From Saprospiraceae bacterium (GTDB lineage Bacteria > Bacteroidota > Bacteroidia > Chitinophagales > Saprospiraceae): a stretch of DNA of 63,050 nucleotides. A model generated the notes under the pieces. It was not told the origin of the DNA, searched no databases, and saw only the letters and a program-made list of their open reading frames with translations. Location of the stretch: positions 1-63,050 of the forward strand of contig JANQHF010000113.1 of assembly GCA_028282725.1 (NCBI GenBank), written 5' to 3'. The translations under genes were made by a program, and so were the position numbers. The stretch's first letter is position 1. Each line of letters starts with the position of its first letter. Of the stretch, positions 1 to 7,625 are shown in pieces.

Positions 1-49
1 CTTTGTCGCTTTCCCATAACCTCAAGTTAATACCTTTGTAGAAACTCAA

Positions 50-154
50 AGTAGTGGACTAAAAGTCCATAGGTTTAACTAACTACTGAGACCACTAAAC
101 GATAGAGCTATAATTGAATGTAAGGGACACCATCAATTGAAGGTGTCCTTTTTT
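50..154 (+). other. Possible 3' part of a structured RNA ending in a terminator
   Basis: No convincing reading frame crosses this stretch. It holds nested pairings: AGTAGT (50-55) with ACTACT (82-87), enclosing GGACT (56-60) paired with AGTCC (64-68). It is followed by the terminator hairpin at 122-154. This fits the 3' end of a small RNA or of a transcript entering from the left, but no known RNA family was recognised and the 5' end may lie outside the window. Confidence 0.2.
122..154 (+). terminator. Rho-independent terminator
   Basis: GGACACC (125-131) pairs perfectly with GGTGTCC (142-148) around a 10-nt loop and is followed by a run of six T. This is a classical intrinsic terminator on the + strand for whatever transcript enters from the left edge. 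Confidence 0.6.
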
Positions 155-208
155 AATTGATAAAATAGGAAATTCAGAGATATCCTGTACTCATATAAAA
201 CAAATGAC

Positions 209-250
209 AAAATTCATGAATACAAAGTCATGTATCAATCATGAATTTTT
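209..250. repeat. Long nested inverted repeat (hairpin)
   Basis: Perfect 11-bp outer arms (209-219 and 239-249) enclose inner 5-bp arms ATACA (220-224) and TGTAT (231-235), giving a 16-bp hairpin with a three-base CAA bulge on one side. It ends in a T run, so it could terminate + strand transcripts. It is AT-rich and lies between two other terminator-like hairpins. Confidence 0.5.
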
Positions 251-254
251 CTCA

Positions 255-283
255 AGGGGCATCTAATTAGGATGCCCTTCTTT
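255..283 (+). terminator. Terminator-like hairpin
   Basis: GGGCATC (57 to 63 past 200) pairs with GATGCCC (271-277) around the loop TAATTAG, followed by TTCTTTC. The stem is perfect but the T tract is interrupted, so it is a weaker intrinsic terminator. No gene between it and the terminator at 122-154 could be supported. Confidence 0.45.
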
Positions 284-414
284 CATTGTAGTGAAAGTGA
301 TTTCTTCCCTGTATGCCATAAAATGGTTTGAGATTGGCATTGATTTTAAAATTTGGCACATCTTTGTGACCCGGTAATAACACACCACACTCACACTCAA
401 ACTCACACTCGATC

Positions 415-498
415 GCCCGAGTGCTGAAACTGGTAGACAGGCATGGTTGAGGGCCATGTGTCCATATGGGCGTGCGGGTTCGAGTCCCGCTTCGGGCA
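415..498 (+). tRNA. tRNA-Leu (anticodon GAG)
   Basis: The 84-nt sequence folds as a class II tRNA. The acceptor stem GCCCGAG pairs with TTCGGGC. The D arm contains TGGTAGAC. The anticodon stem CATGG/CCATG holds the loop TTGAGGG, whose central GAG reads CUC/CUU leucine codons. A long variable arm follows, then the T arm GCGGG-TTCGAGT-CCCGC and discriminator A. The 3' CCA is not encoded. It is a single-gene unit with its own terminator directly downstream. Confidence 0.95.
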
Positions 499-503
499 CT
501 TAT

Positions 504-534
504 AAAAGCCTGAGCTCTTGCTCAGGCTTTTTTT
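504..534 (+). terminator. Terminator of tRNA-Leu
   Basis: AAAGCCTGAGC (505-515) pairs perfectly with GCTCAGGCTTT (520-530) around a TCTT loop, followed by TTTT. It lies six bases after the mature tRNA end and is a strong intrinsic terminator. Confidence 0.85.
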
Positions 535-887
535 GTACTGCGGACGAGTACCAATGATAAACGTCTGTAGATGGAATCATGAAAGGCTTGTCCCGTCTAT
601 GCGCAGCCATTTGTCGGGAGAGTCCCGCGGAGTTTATGCTGAGGAGTAAAATACAATTCTCAGATTTCAATCTGTGTTAATTTGTGAAATCTGTGGTTGA
701 AATGTACATCCACAAAGGAGGCACTTTGAAAATCGGAACATCCAATTTGAAAACAGAGAGCCCTCTCTTTTTGTCGGACTCACTACAAACGCAGTCTAAC
801 ATTTGCCTGCAAATTTTATCATTTCTGGCATCGAATGGTAAAACCTCTTTAATTGCACTTTATTCATCATAATTAAAATTGATCGTT
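535..887. other. Gene-free spacer with short repeats
   Basis: About 350 bases with no supported gene. A + strand frame at 684-872 lacks any recognisable domain or signal peptide and looks fortuitous. Three near-identical octamers of the form AATCTGTG (669-676, 679-686, 688-695) lie at a period of about ten bases, and CAGATT/AATCTG (661-666, 669-674) forms a small inverted repeat. CGGGA/TCCCG around 614-627 is another short hairpin. The octamers resemble the dispersed intergenic repeats often seen in Bacteroidota; copy number elsewhere cannot be judged here. Confidence 0.35.
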
Positions 888-1397
888 ATGAAAACTCACA
901 TTTTCCTGCTAACTTTTCTCCTGACTCTATTCGCTACAACAGCTCACGGACAAAAAAGTCCCAGAATGGAATCCTCCGGTGTTGTCGAAGGAGTTAATAT
1001 AGGGATAGATTATGGTGCTCCCTATGTCAAAGGACGTACCATATGGGGTGGACTGGAAGCATACGATGCTGTGTGGAGAGCCGGTGCCAACAAGAATACA
1101 ACCGTGTCTTTTGACAAAGATGTATTGGTGGCTGGACAAAAACTTCCGGCTGGTAAATATGGCTTTTTTATTATTCCCAAAAAGGAAGGAGACTGGGTAG
1201 TCATCTTTAACAAAAAGAATGATGCCTGGGGTGCCTATTCTTACAGCGAGGATGACGATGCACTCAGGATCAATGTCAGCCCGGAATGGGTGGAAGATAT
1301 CCAGGAGCAATTGTCTTTTTCCGTGGATGAAAATGAGATTCTGTTCTCCTGGGAGAAGGTCAGAATTCCACTTTCCGTATCAGGTGACGGCATTTGA
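888..1397 (+). CDS. DUF2911 family secreted protein
   Basis: A 169-residue protein with an N-terminal signal peptide (hydrophobic LLTFLLTLFATTAHG) and the features of the Bacteroidota DUF2911 family: a GIDYGAPYVKGRTIWGG segment, a WRAGANKNTTVSF segment and LPAGKYGFFIIP. The biochemical role of the family is unknown; it is exported and predicted to be mostly beta. The ATG at 888 was preferred over an in-frame TTG at 879 because the signal peptide begins at MKTH. A paralogue sits at 13044. It appears monocistronic. Confidence 0.85.
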   Translation: MKTHIFLLTFLLTLFATTAHGQKSPRMESSGVVEGVNIGIDYGAPYVKGRTIWGGLEAYDAVWRAGANKNTTVSFDKDVLVAGQKLPAGKYGFFIIPKKEGDWVVIFNKKNDAWGAYSYSEDDDALRINVSPEWVEDIQEQLSFSVDENEILFSWEKVRIPLSVSGDGI

Positions 1398-1521
1398 TGA
1401 ACTGATCATCATTTATTCATTTACCTGGAGGCGTACAATGGTTGTAAAAGAATAAGGATTCCTTGCACAATTAATTCATTGGGAGCGACCATTTGAATCG
1501 CGAGATTATCTAAAAAGGTTT

Positions 1522-2670
1522 TTAAGTGAGCCGGTCGAGCGCACTACTTAAATCTTCAATCAGATCGTCTACATCTTCCACACCAACACTCAACCGAATC
1601 AATGAGTCGGTCAATCCGACCTTTAATCGTTCTTCTTTTGGAATGGAAGCATGCGTCATACTTGCCGGGTGACCGATCAGCGATTCGACTCCTCCAAGTG
1701 ACTCGGCAAGTGAGAAAAGAGTCGTAGAACGCAATACTTCTTTAGCAGTTTTATAGTCATTATTGACGAAATCAAAACTGACCATTGCCCCAAACATGGA
1801 CATTTGACGAGCTGCCACTTCATGGTTGGGATGATCTTTGAAGCCAGGATAGTATACCTTGGATACTTCTTTCCTGGTGATTAGAAATTCCGCGATTTTT
1901 TCGGCACTCCGGCAGGATCGCTCCATGCGCAGGTGGAGCGTCTTGATCCCCCTGAGTACTAAAAAGCAATCCATCGGACCGGGTACAGCTCCAGAGGCAT
2001 TTTGTAAAAACTTCAATCGATCTGCAAATTCCTGGTCATTGGTCATGACGCATCCATGAATGACATCGGAATGTCCATTGATATATTTGGTAACGCTGTG
2101 TGTAACCAAATGTGCGCCAAGATCCAATGGGTTTTGCAGGAAGGGTGAGGAAAATGTGTTGTCTACACAAACCACAATATCTTTTCCCCGGGCAAGAGCC
2201 GAAATCGCTTCAATGTCTACGATGTTGAGCATGGGATTCGTCGGTGTTTCGATCCATATCATTTTGGTTTCCGGGGATATCAATGCACCGAACGACTGCG
2301 AATCGGACATATCCACAAATCTTCCTTTCAAACCATACTGACCAAATACCTGAACCAATTGGCGATAAGAGCCGCCGTAAATATCATTTGTACAAAGTAT
2401 TTCATCTCCGGGTTGAAAACATTTAAGAATCGCATCCATTGCCGCCAGTCCACTGGCAAAGGATATACCGAATTGCGCATTCTCGAGTGCAGCCAGATTG
2501 TTTTCAAGTGTTGTCCGCGTAGGATTCTGAGTACGGCCATATTCATATCCTTTATGAACGCCCGGTTCATCCTGCACATACGTCGAGGTTTGAAATATAG
2601 GTGTCATAATCGCACCTGAAGACGGATCCGGTTCAATACCCGCATGAATTACCTTGGTTCCAAACTTCAT
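1522..2670 (-). CDS. Cystathionine gamma-synthase/lyase-type PLP enzyme
   Basis: A 382-residue member of the Cys/Met metabolism PLP-dependent family (fold type I), acting in transsulfuration between cysteine and homocysteine in the cytoplasm. It shows the phosphate-anchoring YEYGRTQNPTR segment near residue 45, ASGLAAM, the aspartate of VDNTFSSP and the Schiff-base lysine in SVTKYINGHSD near residue 195. Length is normal. Synthase (MetB) and gamma-lyase cannot be separated by reading alone, so no symbol is given. The ATG at 2670 was chosen over a TTG two codons upstream. A TAAATTTG element lies 20 bases upstream of the start. Confidence 0.88.
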   Translation of the reverse strand: MKFGTKVIHAGIEPDPSSGAIMTPIFQTSTYVQDEPGVHKGYEYGRTQNPTRTTLENNLAALENAQFGISFASGLAAMDAILKCFQPGDEILCTNDIYGGSYRQLVQVFGQYGLKGRFVDMSDSQSFGALISPETKMIWIETPTNPMLNIVDIEAISALARGKDIVVCVDNTFSSPFLQNPLDLGAHLVTHSVTKYINGHSDVIHGCVMTNDQEFADRLKFLQNASGAVPGPMDCFLVLRGIKTLHLRMERSCRSAEKIAEFLITRKEVSKVYYPGFKDHPNHEVAARQMSMFGAMVSFDFVNNDYKTAKEVLRSTTLFSLAESLGGVESLIGHPASMTHASIPKEERLKVGLTDSLIRLSVGVEDVDDLIEDLSSALDRLT

Positions 2671-2689
2671 ATCCAATGATTTAGGCGCG

Positions 2690-2719
2690 CAAATTTAAAT
2701 GATTAATCATCACACCAAT
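2690..2719 (-). promoter_or_regulatory. Bacteroidota-type promoter of the PLP enzyme gene
   Basis: On the - strand TAAATTTG (2690-2697) matches the Bacteroidota -7 consensus TAnnTTTG and is directly followed by CGCGCC. An ATTG lies 18 bases further upstream as a weak -33 element. It overlaps the intergenic space shared with the HU terminator. Confidence 0.45.
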
Positions 2720-2751
2720 AAAAAAGGTGACCCGAATAGATCGAATCACCT
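2720..2751 (-). terminator. Terminator of the HU gene
   Basis: Read on the - strand, AGGTGA (2751-2746) pairs with TCACCT (2730-2725) and the stem is extended by TCGA/TTCG-type pairing, then runs into TTTTTTATT. It lies about 25 bases after the HU stop codon. Confidence 0.65.
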
Positions 2752-2775
2752 ATATACAATTACTGATTATTTCTA

Positions 2776-3048
2776 TTAGTTCACAGAATCAACAAGTGCT
2801 TTCCCTGCTTTAAACTTTACAACAGTTTTAGCTTTAATCTTGATCGTCTCTCCTGTAGCAGGATTTCGTCCTGTTCTTGCAGCTCTACGATTCGTAGAAA
2901 ATGTGCCAAAACCGACCAATGAAACCTTATCCTTTTTCTTAAGGCTTTTTTCGATTGAGCCGAAAACAGTATTGACCGCCGTAGTAGCATCACTCTTTGT
3001 AATTCCGGCCGCATCAGCTACAGCATCAATTATATCACCTTTTGTCAT
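2776..3048 (-). CDS. HU family DNA-binding protein
   Basis: A 90-residue histone-like protein that bends DNA as a dimer. It has the full HU/IHF layout: N-terminal helices from MTKGDIIDAVADAAG, VSLVGFGTFS, the DNA-binding arm with RTGRNPATGE around residues 58-67, and the C-terminal KFKAGKALVDSVN. Length matches the family exactly. It has its own promoter (3086-3117) and terminator (2720-2751), so it is expressed alone. Which HU paralogue it is cannot be told from one copy. Confidence 0.95.
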   Translation of the reverse strand: MTKGDIIDAVADAAGITKSDATTAVNTVFGSIEKSLKKKDKVSLVGFGTFSTNRRAARTGRNPATGETIKIKAKTVVKFKAGKALVDSVN

Positions 3049-3085
3049 TGTAAAAAATTTAGTTATTAAAAAGTAATTAATGGAT

Positions 3086-3117
3086 CAAAGGTATGTTTTC
3101 ACATTTACACATACAAG
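3086..3117 (-). promoter_or_regulatory. Promoter of the HU gene
   Basis: On the - strand a perfect TACCTTTG (-7 element, TAnnTTTG) lies at 3086-3093. CTTG lies 20 bases upstream (3114-3117) where the -33 TTTG is expected. The predicted start of transcription leaves a leader of about 30 bases before the HU ATG. The region further upstream (3118-3291) is very AT-rich and holds nothing else that I can support. Confidence 0.6.
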
Positions 3118-3291
3118 ATTTATCTAATAAATTAAGAAAAACATCAATAATAGCAGGAATTGAGAGATATAGTTGATTAATTATGTGATTAAAAATAATA
3201 TAATATTATTGAAGTATTATTGATTGTTGTTAATCCTAGCTCCTGAATCGAGACAAAGGCTTCTAATTCGAATAATTGGGGAATATTTTGA

Positions 3292-4374
3292 CTATATGAG
3301 TTGATTTTTCTCAAAAATCAAGGACAATCGGTTTCCAATGGTATTAAAGCATAGGATCATACTGAATATCAGCAGCCCTGGTCCTATAGCAAGCCACCAG
3401 GCGGAGATTTGTTGACGGGCATCTCCCAGCATCCGACCCCAACTCACGGCATCACCAGGTATACCAATTTGAAGGAAGGACAAAGATGATTCTATCAAAA
3501 TAGCGCTCCCCATATTGAATGCAGTGAGAATCAATATGGGTTGATAAATGTTAGGTAATATATGACTGGAAATGATTTTCCATTTTGAAAGCCCCATCAA
3601 TTCCGCACTTTTAATAAATGGTTCTTGCTTTAGATTCAATATTTCTGCCCTGATAATCCTGGTCAATCCAGGCCAGCGTATGAATCCGATTATTAATACT
3701 ACCCATAAGATAGATGGCGATGTGATCACCGCAAAGAAGGCAAGTAATAAGAATAATCTTGGAATACTCTTGAAGATCTCGATCAATCTGAGCACCAGGC
3801 TGTCCCAGGGTACGCGAACATCTTGAATTTTTTTAAATGAGAGATTTGACAACACAACAGTAATGATCGAGGTGCCAAGGAACATTATGAGAAAGTAAAG
3901 AATGATTTGGAATTCGACCACGCCTTCCCGATCCAATCCAAATGAGTATTCACGCGCATAGAAATGAAGGAGGCCAAACAAGAACATGAATAGAAGAATA
4001 TGCATGAGACTTACGCGATGCGTATTATCTCCGACATAGCCCGAAAGCACTCCAAAGATCAAAGCGATGATCAGGGTGATCAAGGAACTGAAAATACCCA
4101 CTGCAAATGCAACGGGAATTCCATGTATCAATCTTGATGCAACATCTCTTCCGATCTGATCTGTTCCCAATACATGTACCTTTTTAGTATCCCCGGAAGA
4201 TTCCACAGTCCCGGGTGGACTGAAAATCTCTGCTTGCGAGGATACGTCATGTGGCCCAAAAGACAGCCACCCATCACTAGAGGCAATAGAGTCCGAGAGA
4301 ATACCCAATAACCCCAACAGGGATAAATATGCCAATGCCAGCACGAGTCTCCAATCTTTTAGCATCTTCTTCAT
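3292..4374 (-). CDS. ABC transporter permease, DppC/OppC type, enlarged
   Basis: Inner-membrane subunit of a peptide/nickel-type importer (360 residues). After TM1 it shows the family HVLGTDQIGRDVASRLIHG segment (about 69-87). The ATPase-contacting EAA loop reads AELMGLSKWKIISSHILPN near residues 255-275, and SWGRMLGDA comes near the C terminus. The usual GYxG-to-VDxxLSFPSL stretch is split by about 70 extra residues (about 115-185) with two additional hydrophobic segments. Its ATG overlaps the stop of the upstream permease gene by four bases (ATGA), which suggests translational coupling. No ATPase gene is adjacent. Confidence 0.9.
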   Translation of the reverse strand: MKKMLKDWRLVLALAYLSLLGLLGILSDSIASSDGWLSFGPHDVSSQAEIFSPPGTVESSGDTKKVHVLGTDQIGRDVASRLIHGIPVAFAVGIFSSLITLIIALIFGVLSGYVGDNTHRVSLMHILLFMFLFGLLHFYAREYSFGLDREGVVEFQIILYFLIMFLGTSIITVVLSNLSFKKIQDVRVPWDSLVLRLIEIFKSIPRLFLLLAFFAVITSPSILWVVLIIGFIRWPGLTRIIRAEILNLKQEPFIKSAELMGLSKWKIISSHILPNIYQPILILTAFNMGSAILIESSLSFLQIGIPGDAVSWGRMLGDARQQISAWWLAIGPGLLIFSMILCFNTIGNRLSLIFEKNQLI

Positions 4375-5783
4375 TGGCTTGATAGAGTTGATTGCCCAAG
4401 GTTGAATGATCCTTTACTCTTTGGAAATAACTTCATGAGTAAAAGATCACCTATCAGATAACCAATGATCGTGGTTATGGAAATCACAACGAGAATTGAA
4501 AAAACCACAGGCCAATCAGAATATGTGATAGAATCCAACATTAATCTGCCAATGCCGGGAATATTGAAGATGACCTCAATGATAACAGATCCTGTGAAGA
4601 TAGCTGGAATGGATCCGGTGAGTATGGTCAAATAAGGCAAAAACGCATTGGGTAAGGCATGTCTTGTCAATACTTTCATTTCTGAAAGACCCTTCGAGCG
4701 AGCGGCTACTATGAAAGGTTTTTTCAGATTTTCCAAAATGTCCGAACGCAACTGAACAGCCAGGTAAGAAATCCCTCCCAATGTCATGCAAATCACAGGC
4801 AGAACGATCTGTTCCAGGTTTCGGACCAATTCGGACCAGAAGCTTACTTTTTCAAAGATTGGTTTTAGACCAATAGAAGGAAAAATATCGGTCCATGTAC
4901 CATATTCCGGGGTGGTAAAAAAGACAACAGCCATCGTCGCCAACCAAAACAGGGGTATTGCATATAACAGATACAAAAACGTAGAAGAGAATCTGTCAAA
5001 GGCACTTCCCTCAAAATAGGCCTGTGTAACACCCAGGACCAATGCTAAAATAGCTATGAACAGAAGGGCGATGGATGACATGACAACCGTCCATTTAAGG
5101 GCACGCCAAACCTTGGTATACACGGGTACGCCGTCAACCAAAGAGATATTCTCAGAAGTTCTGAATGTTCGCGCGATCCAAAAATGGAATTTACAATCCT
5201 TTCCATTCCATACAAATTTTGGATAAACAAGTTGATGAGCCCTATTGAGCCCTTCAATCGACTCCCCTATCCTATTGAGGAGGCTGTTATATTCGGATTG
5301 CTTCCCGAAAGCCTGTTGTATTCTTTGAAATCTTGAACGAACATCCAGCAGCGATTTTTCAGTTTCTAATTTCAATAATTCATTATATACGTCTTTGTGA
5401 TCCGTTGATTTTTCTAATTCTGCAATACCTCTCTGGAGTGATGAGTGAAATGACTGAACAGCGTTCCAGTCTCTGGTCTGCCTCAGCATATTCGTCAATA
5501 AAAACCTTTTGGATTTAGGCAAGACCAAATGCAACGTATCAGGAAAATAGTTGGGTAAAATCGAAAAATAAAATTGAGGCCTGTTCAGTGCAAATTTCCG
5601 GGCAATACGTTGATAAGATTGTTCATATTCTGTTTTGGACATCCCCTGGAAGGTGCCTTCTAATTCCAACAGACGTATGGCTTCATCACCTGGAGCCAGG
5701 TCTCTCAATGCAAATGACAATCCCAGAATAATGATGAGTGTTGGAATGATAAGAGCAATCCTCCTTAAAGCGAAATGGATCAT
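4371..5783 (-). CDS. ABC transporter permease, DppB/OppB type, with large extra domain
   Basis: A 470-residue inner-membrane permease; the family is usually about 310-340 residues. TM1 and the DLAPGDEAIRLL segment are typical, as are the EAA loop (AARSKGLSEMKVLTRHALPN) and the C-terminal IFNIPGIGRLMLDSI. Between about residues 85 and 200 there is an extra charged, helix-prone block before the conserved WKW-containing TM2. Topologically this block should sit on the periplasmic side. The gene follows the lipoprotein gene by eight bases and overlaps the second permease gene by four. Confidence 0.9.
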   Translation of the reverse strand: MIHFALRRIALIIPTLIIILGLSFALRDLAPGDEAIRLLELEGTFQGMSKTEYEQSYQRIARKFALNRPQFYFSILPNYFPDTLHLVLPKSKRFLLTNMLRQTRDWNAVQSFHSSLQRGIAELEKSTDHKDVYNELLKLETEKSLLDVRSRFQRIQQAFGKQSEYNSLLNRIGESIEGLNRAHQLVYPKFVWNGKDCKFHFWIARTFRTSENISLVDGVPVYTKVWRALKWTVVMSSIALLFIAILALVLGVTQAYFEGSAFDRFSSTFLYLLYAIPLFWLATMAVVFFTTPEYGTWTDIFPSIGLKPIFEKVSFWSELVRNLEQIVLPVICMTLGGISYLAVQLRSDILENLKKPFIVAARSKGLSEMKVLTRHALPNAFLPYLTILTGSIPAIFTGSVIIEVIFNIPGIGRLMLDSITYSDWPVVFSILVVISITTIIGYLIGDLLLMKLFPKSKGSFNLGQSTLSSQ

Positions 5784-5791
5784 TTGCTTCT

Positions 5792-7549
5792 TTACTCGGC
5801 TTTTGCATTTACAAAAAAGCCTGGCCTTTTGTCAGAAATTGTAAGTTCGATACTTTCCTTTCCAACGATTCGCAATTGTGGTCCGTATAAAAAAATCTGG
5901 GGTACATCTTCGACAATGATCTCCTGTACTTTGAGATAGGCCGACATCCTTTCTTCTTCATCTTCAGTATCCCTGATCAACTCGATCAATGCATCCGCCT
6001 CGTCATTACTATATCTCAGATAATTTTGACCCAGGCTGCCAACTGCTGAAGAGTGGTAGATCAAATATAAATCTCGTTTTACCGGAGGCAATGTCTTCAT
6101 CATCAAGGTCATATGATAATCACCAGTTACCAGGTTTTCTGATCTGGTTGCACCAAATGGTTTGGTCACGGCGTCTATACTGATCCCGGCCTGGTCACAG
6201 GCATCCTTGATTATGGTGTACAGACTTGTGCTGATATTGGAACCTGTAATATGAAATAGGAATGAAAGTTCTTCTTTTTTCCCTCCTATGACTTTATCAC
6301 GAATTCCATTGCCATCGGAATCCACCCATCCGGCATTGTCAAGAATTGCATTTGCTTTGGCAATATCAAATTCAGGAAACCCAAGATTCGAATTGTACTC
6401 CTTTTTTGAGAAGTGAATTGGTGAATTCACGCGCCGGGCATATCCACCTTCCAATTGCCTGATGATCCGATCGACATCTGTGAGATGACTAAAGGCTATT
6501 CTCACTTCCTTATCGGCAAGCCGTACATCCTCATTGTTCAAAAGAAGAACGAGATATCTCGGAATCTGTGGCGTATAAAATTGAAATTCGGCATCAAACA
6601 AGGAGTCCTTCTTCAACTCATCAAATTGGGTAAAAGATGTCCTGGATAAGTCGATGATATCAAGTTCACCATTTTTTAAGATAGTCAAAGCTGTAGTGGC
6701 ATCCTTTATTATTTGAAATACGATCCGCTCCGGATAAGATTCGAGTTGATCAATATCAGGAAATCCCTCACCCCAATAGTTTTCCTTCTTGCTAAGGACG
6801 ATGTATTGATTGCTTTCATATGATTCCAATCTGTACGGCCCTGCTCCCTCCACCCTGTTCTTGCTGAATTCAATACTCGAAAACTGCTTGCCAAATTCCG
6901 CTACTGCGCTATCCTGGAGAAGTTGTTGAGCCAGAGATTCGTCATTTAACTCTTCAAACGCTACGGAATCCAGAACTCCCAAGGCATCATAAAAGTGTTT
7001 TGGAAAAATCTCCATACTGAGCAAGTACTCATAAGTCTGGAATGTTGTATTCCTGACATAAATTGTGAATTTCTTCTTATTCAATTCATCTATTTCAATA
7101 TGAGCTACGTCTTTTAAAACAAGTTTCCATCCCGGAGACGGTACAGATGGGTGCGCTGCAATTTTGCATGTAAATAACACATCTTCACCGGTGATTGCCT
7201 GTCCATCGTTCCACATGGCTTCTTCTCGAATTTCCATCGGATATGCGGTCGTGCCTTTCCAGGGTCCGTCTGTAATCTTTTCTTCAATTGGCAATGCTTT
7301 GATCAAAACAGGCTTCAATTCCTGACTTTCATAGTCATAATCGGCCAGACGTACAAAAAGGTATTGGAATACTTCCCTGGATCGGGAAGAGTTGGAAAGG
7401 ATAGGGTTAAACGAGTCAGGGTCTATATTTAAGCCAACAATGACCTGTTCTACTTCATCTGACTCACTTATTGCTTCGTTTTGTCGGCAACTCAAAAGCA
7501 TGATTACCGAAAGCAATAAAGACGAGATGAGAAATTGTGATAGGTTCAT
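5792..7549 (-). CDS. ABC transporter substrate-binding lipoprotein (peptide type, SBP_bac_5)
   Basis: A 585-residue extracytoplasmic solute-binding protein of the oligopeptide/dipeptide class. The N terminus is a lipoprotein signal with lipobox VIMLLSC (Cys near residue 21). Family features include REEAMWNDGQAITGEDVLFT, SKKENYWG and LNNAGW-like segments, and a MMKTLPP/LIYHSS C-terminal region. It is the first gene of a three-gene operon with both permeases. The ligand is likely a peptide or a similar small molecule but is not fixed by the sequence. The ATPase must be encoded elsewhere. Confidence 0.88.
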   Translation of the reverse strand: MNLSQFLISSLLLSVIMLLSCRQNEAISESDEVEQVIVGLNIDPDSFNPILSNSSRSREVFQYLFVRLADYDYESQELKPVLIKALPIEEKITDGPWKGTTAYPMEIREEAMWNDGQAITGEDVLFTCKIAAHPSVPSPGWKLVLKDVAHIEIDELNKKKFTIYVRNTTFQTYEYLLSMEIFPKHFYDALGVLDSVAFEELNDESLAQQLLQDSAVAEFGKQFSSIEFSKNRVEGAGPYRLESYESNQYIVLSKKENYWGEGFPDIDQLESYPERIVFQIIKDATTALTILKNGELDIIDLSRTSFTQFDELKKDSLFDAEFQFYTPQIPRYLVLLLNNEDVRLADKEVRIAFSHLTDVDRIIRQLEGGYARRVNSPIHFSKKEYNSNLGFPEFDIAKANAILDNAGWVDSDGNGIRDKVIGGKKEELSFLFHITGSNISTSLYTIIKDACDQAGISIDAVTKPFGATRSENLVTGDYHMTLMMKTLPPVKRDLYLIYHSSAVGSLGQNYLRYSNDEADALIELIRDTEDEEERMSAYLKVQEIIVEDVPQIFLYGPQLRIVGKESIELTISDKRPGFFVNAKAE

Positions 7550-7577
7550 GGTTGGAAATTATGGCTATTCTTGCGAA

Positions 7578-7585
7578 CAAAGTTA
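7578..7585 (-). promoter_or_regulatory. Probable -7 element of the ABC importer operon
   Basis: TAACTTTG on the - strand matches TAnnTTTG and lies 28 bases upstream of the lipoprotein ATG. No clear -33 TTTG stands at the expected distance, so the call rests on the -7 match and its position. Confidence 0.4.
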
Positions 7586-7625
7586 ACTCCTAATCAATTG
7601 ATTTTTTAAATAATACAAAATCTTA

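Noticed and set aside
684-872. A 62-codon + strand frame between the tRNA terminator and the DUF2911 gene
   Set aside because: It has no domain, no signal peptide, no good start context, and overlaps the repeat-like octamers; it looks fortuitous.
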